Assembly: GCA_948497845.1 (NCBI GenBank)
Contig: CAOOMX010000013.1
Coordinates: 1 to 19,649, forward strand
Direction: 5' to 3'
From: an uncultured Bacilli bacterium
GTDB lineage: Bacteria; Bacillota_I; Bacilli_A; RF39; UBA660
Length of the DNA: 19,649 bases
Positions 14,797-19,649 of this stretch are shown here, one piece after another. The notes under the pieces were generated by a model. That model saw only the letters and a list, made by a program, of their open reading frames with translations, ran no database searches and was not told where the DNA came from. Every line of letters starts with the position of its first letter. The first letter of the stretch is position 1. The translations under genes were made by a program, and so were the position numbers.

Positions 14797-15817
14797 TTAT
14801 TTCTTTTTCCTTTATTTTTAAATATGTTTGATAATCATCATCCCATTGTTTTTTTATTTTTTCACTCTTCTTTTCAAAACTAAAATGGTCTTTTAAATAT
14901 GAAGCTAAATATGAACTTACTTTCTCTGCTCCATAAATATTAAGGTGATCTCCACCATCAGAAGTATCCTTACTCCAATCAATACCTATATCTATTTTAT
15001 TTAAATCAATAAAAGTTAAATCGTTTTCAAAAGCCACAACCTCAACCGCCAAACTTCTAGCATATGTCCAAGAATCAGGAGATGGTAATTCAACCAAAAC
15101 AAATTCTACCCCCTTCTTTTCACATAAATCTTTCATTTTCAACAAATAATCTTTAGTTTTATCAGGTACTGGATCTTCTTCATTTTTATTCTGCATATAA
15201 TCTAGATCACTCGTATAAGGCTCTTGATAAGCAACTAAATCCATTCCTTTCGTAGGATTAGAATAATCATAAAAAGCATATTTAAAATCATCTGTTGTCA
15301 AATCTTTATAACGATTATGATAAGCAAATATAGGAAAAAAATGAGATAATTTACCTTTATTTTCATAATTCTTATCAAAAACACCTTTTATTTTAGGAAG
15401 ACCCCAGTTTAAATTATCATATACCTTATGAGCAGCACCATCTGATTGTGAGGTAAAGAATAATTCATCAACATTAAAAAAGATCACTTTAGGTTTTTGC
15501 AATCGCAAAGCTTCTTCTAACATCGTATACGCAATCCACATTCTTTGCCCTGCAGACACAAAATTATAACTTGTAATACCAGTTTTTTGATAAATTTCCA
15601 TAGGACTTATACCACGATAAACATCGCTATTCCCCATAAAAAGAACATCCAAAGAATTCTTATCCTCTTCATAAAAGCCTTTAATAATATAACTCATCAT
15701 ATTATCTTCATGTGTAATCCATTTAGGAATAAACACTCTTGAAGCACAGCTCAAAATAACAAACGTTACTATAAATGTTATTAAACTAGTTAATATCAAA
15801 TCTTTACCTTTTTCCAT
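14786..15817 (-). CDS. Membrane-anchored SGNH-family protein (DltD/AlgJ-like role)
   Basis: 343 residues from the ATG at 15815-15817, with AGGTGA five bases upstream. A GTG and an ATG slightly upstream are possible but lie inside the ribosome binding site. One N-terminal membrane helix (about 7-27) places the rest outside. FMGNSDVYRGISP (block I, Ser64) gives the nucleophile in a GNS variant of GDS; DGGDHLNIYG near residues 287-296 gives the Asp/His pair. DltD and AlgJ, both SGNH-fold proteins, work with MBOAT partners in acyl transfer outside the cell. This gene directly abuts the MBOAT gene, so the same role is likely. It is not a close DltD copy. The catalytic residues look intact. Confidence 0.82.
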   Translation of the reverse strand: MEKGKDLILTSLITFIVTFVILSCASRVFIPKWITHEDNMMSYIIKGFYEEDKNSLDVLFMGNSDVYRGISPMEIYQKTGITSYNFVSAGQRMWIAYTMLEEALRLQKPKVIFFNVDELFFTSQSDGAAHKVYDNLNWGLPKIKGVFDKNYENKGKLSHFFPIFAYHNRYKDLTTDDFKYAFYDYSNPTKGMDLVAYQEPYTSDLDYMQNKNEEDPVPDKTKDYLLKMKDLCEKKGVEFVLVELPSPDSWTYARSLAVEVVAFENDLTFIDLNKIDIGIDWSKDTSDGGDHLNIYGAEKVSSYLASYLKDHFSFEKKSEKIKKQWDDDYQTYLKIKEKEINAV

Positions 15818-15826
15818 AGCCATCAC

Positions 15827-17359
15827 CTAAAACGCACCATAAATAAAATTAGATGCATCATACCCTTCTCCATAAATTCCAAAAATAACAATCATTGAAA
15901 TAAGTACCGAATAAACAAGTCCTCGAACAACAGGATTTTTAGTAAAGCCTTCATCTACCGAAAACTTTTTCTTTTCTTCCAAAATACCCACAACTAAAAT
16001 AAACACATTCGAAAGTAATAAAAGAAGAAAATCCAAAGAAACTAAGCCATGCCCTAGAATACCATTTCCTTTAGAAAACAAATTCCCTATCATCGAACCA
16101 AATTCTAGAATTGAACTGGCCCTAAACAAAGTCATACCAACAATCACTAAAATAACCGTTCTAAAAATACGCCATACATTTAAAACAGCCTGATTTAAAT
16201 GCATTTTGGCTAATATTTTATCAGACAAAGGTTTAAAAAGAACTCCTAACATCATAAAAACATAATAATACATTCCATACAAAATATATTTAAAACTAGC
16301 TCCATGCCAAATTCCATTAAAAATCCAAACAAAAAACAAAGGAAAAGCAATACTGACAAATTTAAACCAATAATTACTAAAATGCTTTTTACAAAATTGA
16401 CAAACATGAGCATTCATTTTAGATAAAGAAACTGGAAAAAATACATATTCTTTTATCCATGCCCCTAAAGAAATATGCCACCTTTGCCAAAACTCTTGAA
16501 TAGACTTAGAGAAAAAAGGCCTTTTAAAATTATTAAGTAACTTTACAGCAAACAAAGAAGAAACTCCTCTAACAATATCAATACAACCACTAAATTCAGC
16601 ATAGATTTGTACAACATATAAAAGCATAGCCATAAAAACTGTAATTCCATGAGCATCACTACTAAAAATAGAATTTACAAAAATACCAGCTCTATCAGCT
16701 ATAACCATTTTTTTAAACAAGCCATATATAATCAAATCAAGTCCAATAAATATATTTCTAAAAGCAAATTTATTCTCTTCATAAAAACAGATACTAAGTT
16801 CTTTAAATCGACTTATAGGACCTTCAATTATTTTAGGAAAATAAAGCAAAAACAAAGCTACTTTAAAAGGATTTTTCTCGCCTTCTATCTTTGCCCTATA
16901 AATATCAACAATATAACTAATAGCCTCTAAAGTATAATAAGAAATACCCAGAGGAACAACTACTTTTGGAATAGATTTAAAAAGAGTAAACTGGAAAAAA
17001 GATGTAAAACCATTCACACTTTCTAATAAAAAACTTAAATATTTTGTAAAAACAATACATAAAACAGTACTGAATACCGCTATAAACACAAGCCTTTTCT
17101 TTTTTTTCTTTATCTTTTCTTTTTCACTTATTTCATTTACGTTTTTTATATCCTCATTATATTTATTTAGCATAAGTCCAATAACAAATATAACGACCGT
17201 TGCAAAAAGAGTATACAAAAGAAGCCATCTACTTGATAAAAAATAAAAAACAATACTGCCCAAAAGTAAAACAATCCACCGCAACTTTTGTGGAAGTACA
17301 TAATATATAATTAAAAGAACACTTACAAAGATAACAAAAGAACTTGTTAAAATAGACAT
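15827..17359 (-). CDS. MBOAT acyltransferase, DltB/AlgI-like
   Basis: 510 residues, multi-pass. MBOAT landmarks in order: GISYYTLEAISYIVDIYR (138-155), YFPKIIEGPISRF (173-185), YAEFSGCIDIVRG (253-265), FWQRWHISLGAWIKEYVFFP (290-309) with His295, and NGIWHG (348-353) with the catalytic histidine His352. The pattern is closer to the AlgI branch (O-acetylation of alginate) than to compact DltB as I recall it. MBOAT proteins take an acyl group from a carrier or CoA on the inside and hand it over outside. The carrier gene ends one base upstream and the SGNH gene follows directly, so all are co-translated. The charged loop at residues 68-92 is cytoplasmic and lysine-rich. Confidence 0.88.
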   Translation of the reverse strand: MSILTSSFVIFVSVLLIIYYVLPQKLRWIVLLLGSIVFYFLSSRWLLLYTLFATVVIFVIGLMLNKYNEDIKNVNEISEKEKIKKKKKRLVFIAVFSTVLCIVFTKYLSFLLESVNGFTSFFQFTLFKSIPKVVVPLGISYYTLEAISYIVDIYRAKIEGEKNPFKVALFLLYFPKIIEGPISRFKELSICFYEENKFAFRNIFIGLDLIIYGLFKKMVIADRAGIFVNSIFSSDAHGITVFMAMLLYVVQIYAEFSGCIDIVRGVSSLFAVKLLNNFKRPFFSKSIQEFWQRWHISLGAWIKEYVFFPVSLSKMNAHVCQFCKKHFSNYWFKFVSIAFPLFFVWIFNGIWHGASFKYILYGMYYYVFMMLGVLFKPLSDKILAKMHLNQAVLNVWRIFRTVILVIVGMTLFRASSILEFGSMIGNLFSKGNGILGHGLVSLDFLLLLLSNVFILVVGILEEKKKFSVDEGFTKNPVVRGLVYSVLISMIVIFGIYGEGYDASNFIYGAF

Positions 17360-17360
17360 T

Positions 17361-17588
17361 TTAGCTATTCTTTATCCTTTCTATTGTTTTATATAAAGTT
17401 TCAACTGTTGCAAAATTTTCAGGAGTAATTTCAGCCACTGAGAAATCAATTCCAAATTCCATATTAATATTGGCAATAATACTAATCATATCAAAAGAAT
17501 CAATTAACCCTTCTTCAATCATATTTTTACTCGCCTTAAAATCTACACCAGGCTTTACACTTTCTAATATTTGCAATAATTTTTCCAT
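17361..17588 (-). CDS. Acyl/aminoacyl carrier protein (DltC-like)
   Basis: 75 residues, the length of DltC and other stand-alone carrier proteins. The phosphopantetheine site is Ser31 in GLIDSFDMISI, followed by the usual acidic helix region. It should carry the acid activated by the enzyme encoded just upstream as a thioester and present it to the MBOAT protein. It begins three bases after the stop of that enzyme, with GGAG just upstream, and ends one base before the MBOAT gene. Being flanked by an adenylating enzyme and an MBOAT excludes a fatty-acid-synthesis ACP. Confidence 0.88.
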   Translation of the reverse strand: MEKLLQILESVKPGVDFKASKNMIEEGLIDSFDMISIIANINMEFGIDFSVAEITPENFATVETLYKTIERIKNS

Positions 17589-17591
17589 TTT

Positions 17592-19091
17592 CTACATCTC
17601 CATTTCCTTTAACTTAACTCTATCAATTTTCCCATTAGCATTAATTGGCATTCTATCCAATTTTATAATTTTATTAGGTACCATATAAGGAACTAATTTT
17701 TCCTGTGCCATTTTCAACAACGCTTCCTCATTCACCGTATTTGATTGATAAAAAAGCACTATTTTATTTTCGACAGTATTATATATACATGCACAAGACA
17801 ATATCCCATCAATCGCAATGATATTACTTTCAATTTCTCCTAGTTCGATACGATATCCCATATGCTTAATTTGAAAGTCTTTACGACCTAAATATAATAA
17901 ATTCCCATCATCTGCATATTTGACCAAATCTCCCGTTCTATAAATGATTTCAGGATAGTTTTGCTCTAAAGGATTCTGAATAAAAACTTCACTTGTTTTA
18001 TCTAAATTATTATAATAACCTAGTCCTAAAAAAGATCCTCTAAAGCAAAGTTCTCCAACTTCATTTTCATCTACCAGTCTATTATCTTTAATAACTAAAG
18101 CATCAACATTCTTAAAAGGTACCCCAATAGGCAAAGATTCATGATCTAAAAAATCCTTATCCACAATATAATATGTACCTGTATCTGTTATTTCTGTTGG
18201 GCCAAAAAGATTCGCATATAAAGCATGAGGTAAATACTTTCTCCATACATTTAATTGTTTAACAGGCATTACTTCTCCAGCAAAAAGAATTGTTTTTAAA
18301 TGTTTTGGCAAAAGGACTTCAAAGGTTTTAAAATTAGCTACAATAGACATAGCAGTTGGTACCCAATAAATCGTATTAATCTTATATTGATTTAAATGTT
18401 CAATAAGTTTTACAGGAAAAGAAAAATACATTTTAGGTATAATATGCAAAGTAGCACCACTAAAGATTGTAGCAAAAACATCAAGAATAGACATACTAAA
18501 ATAAAAAGGTGTTTGACTACCAAAAATAGTATTTTCATCAATACCAAAAGTTTCACATATTACCTCAGCATAAGAAATAACTGATTTATGTGTAATTACT
18601 GACCCCTTAGGTATTCCAGTAGAACCAGAAGTAAATAAAATATAAAGCGGATCAGTATCGATAATTTTATTGTTAATAACTTCTAAGTTATCCACACAAA
18701 CTGGGTATGAAATTAATTCATCTATAGAATAAACTGGAATACCAAAATTTTGACAAGATTCCACCGATTTATCATCTGCAATAATAACACTTGGTTTTAA
18801 AGTATCGATAATGGTTTGTATTCTATTTACTGGGCTATGTACATCTATAACGGTATATATACTTCCTGCAAAAGCACATGAAAACATAGCTTCTAAACAA
18901 TGTATACTTTTATCTATAAAAATCATAATATTTTTTTTAAACAAATTTTTTTGAAGAAGAAAGCTAGCACCATTATTACATGCATTAAAAAAGTCTTGAT
19001 AAGTTATAGCAAAATTCATTTCTGAAAAAATAATCTTATCTTTATATTTTTGTGTTGTTTGTTCCAAAACATCTTTAATACTTTTAAGCAT
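17592..19091 (-). CDS. DltA-like adenylating enzyme with altered substrate pocket
   Basis: 499 residues, as DltA. Motifs: LFTSGSTGIPKG (152-163, P-loop), FGPTE (296-300), YRTGDL (384-389), GRKDFQIKHMGYRIE (402-416) and NGKIDR with Lys488. It should activate a carboxylic acid as AMP ester and load the neighbouring carrier protein. DltA of B. subtilis has FSFDLSVMD, whose Asp binds the amino group of D-alanine, and FMFCGEVLP, whose Cys aids D-alanine selection. Here the same places read FYFSMSILD (Ser199) and ILFAGEVMP (Ala271). Both key residues are lost, so D-alanine is an unlikely substrate; the true acid is unknown. The start has AGGAG upstream and a strong promoter. First gene of the five-gene operon. 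Confidence 0.88.
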   Translation of the reverse strand: MLKSIKDVLEQTTQKYKDKIIFSEMNFAITYQDFFNACNNGASFLLQKNLFKKNIMIFIDKSIHCLEAMFSCAFAGSIYTVIDVHSPVNRIQTIIDTLKPSVIIADDKSVESCQNFGIPVYSIDELISYPVCVDNLEVINNKIIDTDPLYILFTSGSTGIPKGSVITHKSVISYAEVICETFGIDENTIFGSQTPFYFSMSILDVFATIFSGATLHIIPKMYFSFPVKLIEHLNQYKINTIYWVPTAMSIVANFKTFEVLLPKHLKTILFAGEVMPVKQLNVWRKYLPHALYANLFGPTEITDTGTYYIVDKDFLDHESLPIGVPFKNVDALVIKDNRLVDENEVGELCFRGSFLGLGYYNNLDKTSEVFIQNPLEQNYPEIIYRTGDLVKYADDGNLLYLGRKDFQIKHMGYRIELGEIESNIIAIDGILSCACIYNTVENKIVLFYQSNTVNEEALLKMAQEKLVPYMVPNKIIKLDRMPINANGKIDRVKLKEMEM

Positions 19092-19120
19092 AATAGTCTC
19101 CTATACCCCAATCTAATAAA

Positions 19121-19149
19121 ATTATATCACTTATATTTCGTCTTAGCAA
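19121..19149 (-). promoter_or_regulatory. Promoter of the surface-acylation operon
   Basis: On the minus strand TTGCTA (19144-19149), 17-base spacer, TATAAT (19121-19126) with TGA just before it (extended -10). Start near 19114, leaving about 22 bases to the first gene. No other promoter was seen inside the five-gene block. Confidence 0.85.
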
Positions 19150-19156
19150 ACGCTAA
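19143..19156. repeat. Inverted repeat over the acylation-operon -35 box
   Basis: TTAGC-AAAC-GCTAA is a perfect five-base-arm palindrome that overlaps the -35 box and ends three bases before the stop codon of the upstream gene. It has no T-run, so it is not an obvious terminator; a repressor site is possible. Confidence 0.35.
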
Positions 19157-19159
19157 AAC

Positions 19160-19649
19160 CTATTCCTGTAAATATTCGTAAAAATGAGGAACTTCTCTTT
19201 GTAAAGTAGAAGGTGCACCATGACCTGGATAAATTTTTATATCTAATGGATAATCTTTTATCTTTTCTAAGCTATGTTCCATGTCCCTTTTACTTCCACT
19301 TGGCAAATCCATTCTTCCAATAGTTCCATAAAAGATAAAATCTCCTGTAAACATAACTTTTTCTAAAGGAAAATAATATGTTTTAGAATCACTCGTATGC
19401 CCTGGCGTTTCAATAATTTCATATCCGAAATCATCAATAAAAACATCCGTTTCTACCCCAAAATATGTCTTTATTTTTTGTAAAGCCCCTACATGATCAA
19501 AATGATGATGTGTTAAAAGAACACCTACTACTGTTTTATTTTTACAAGCATCAATAATCTTTTGTGCTTCATCACCTGGATCAATAATAATAGTTTTACC
19601 ATTTTTAGTAACAATATAACAATTTTCTCTTAAAAAACCAACTACTATT
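19160..19649 (-). CDS. Metallo-beta-lactamase-fold hydrolase (GloB-like), start beyond window
   Basis: The frame is open from the right edge to the TAG at 19160-19162, about 162 residues; the true start lies outside. It begins VVGFLRENCYIVTKNGKT, the usual opening strands of glyoxalase II-like proteins, lacking only a few residues. THHHFDH gives the metal-binding HxHxDH motif, and ETPGHTSDS, MFTGDFIFYGTIGRMD and YPGHGAPS supply the later metal ligands. Family members hydrolyse thioesters such as S-lactoylglutathione or act as persulfide dioxygenases; short ones of this sort in Bacillota (YqgX-like) are poorly assigned. It lies 42 bases upstream of the acylation-operon promoter region and is probably unrelated to it. 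Confidence 0.85.
   Translation of the reverse strand, partial: IVVGFLRENCYIVTKNGKTIIIDPGDEAQKIIDACKNKTVVGVLLTHHHFDHVGALQKIKTYFGVETDVFIDDFGYEIIETPGHTSDSKTYYFPLEKVMFTGDFIFYGTIGRMDLPSGSKRDMEHSLEKIKDYPLDIKIYPGHGAPSTLQREVPHFYEYLQE

Noticed and set aside
17592..19091. Calling the adenylating enzyme D-alanine:carrier ligase (dltA)
   Set aside because: Overall form fits, but the Asp and Cys that hold D-alanine are replaced, so the substrate name would not be supported.
1..19649. UGA read as tryptophan (Mollicutes code)
   Set aside because: No gene has an in-frame TGA, and all Trp codons inspected are TGG; only the absence of TGA stops is notable.
1..19649. CRISPR arrays, insertion sequences, tRNA or rRNA genes, phage genes
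   Set aside because: No regularly spaced repeats, transposase, integrase or tRNA-like cloverleaf was recognised anywhere in the window.

Overview
The window is low-GC DNA from a bacterium of the Bacillota/Mollicutes-like branch. Evidence for this: AGGAGG-type ribosome binding sites, a phenylalanine T-box in front of pheST, an L10 leader in front of rplJL, a PheS with the CxxC zinc-knuckle insert, and a DltA-like surface-acylation operon. The standard genetic code fits: every Trp codon I checked is TGG. None of the 19 stop codons visible is TGA (13 TAA, 6 TAG). No genus can be assigned from this sequence alone.

Layout. (1) Positions 1-2180, minus strand: rplK-rplA, then rplJ-rplL. rplK begins its own transcript with a hairpin that could be an L1 autoregulatory site; rplJL has a near-ideal promoter and an L10 leader. 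L11 carries an unusual acidic C-terminal tail. (2) Positions 2260-5072, plus strand, the only plus-strand genes: a membrane-anchored protein with a HEFFH zinc-protease motif, and a single-pass membrane protein with Ig-like domains. They end at two terminators facing the minus-strand genes. (3) Positions 5090-7281, minus strand: a membrane-anchored thioredoxin-like protein, a TetR-type regulator with a palindrome in its promoter, and a TtcA-type PP-loop enzyme. (4) Positions 7337-10954: pheS-pheT under a complete T-box with UUC specifier. (5) Positions 10964-14303: a Ser/His signal peptidase of the SipW/archaeal type with a long acidic tail, and a two-gene ABC exporter.

(6) Positions 14323-19149 form a tightly packed five-gene operon: adenylating enzyme, carrier protein, MBOAT acyltransferase, SGNH protein, Sfp-type phosphopantetheinyl transferase. 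The layout follows D-alanylation of teichoic acids (Dlt): activate a small acid, load it on a carrier, pass it across the membrane through the MBOAT, and finish with an extracellular SGNH enzyme. Two residues that DltA uses to hold D-alanine are replaced here (Asp to Ser199, Cys to Ala271), and the operon carries its own carrier-activating enzyme. It is best read as a Dlt/AlgI-like surface-acylation system whose acyl group is probably not D-alanine. This is the most interesting part of the window. (7) Positions 19160 to the right edge: a partial metallo-beta-lactamase-fold hydrolase.

Several start codons were moved downstream from the longest possible frame because a promoter overlaps the upstream part or a good ribosome binding site sits at the later start. 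These are at 4048, 7234, 11854, 14247 and 15817.
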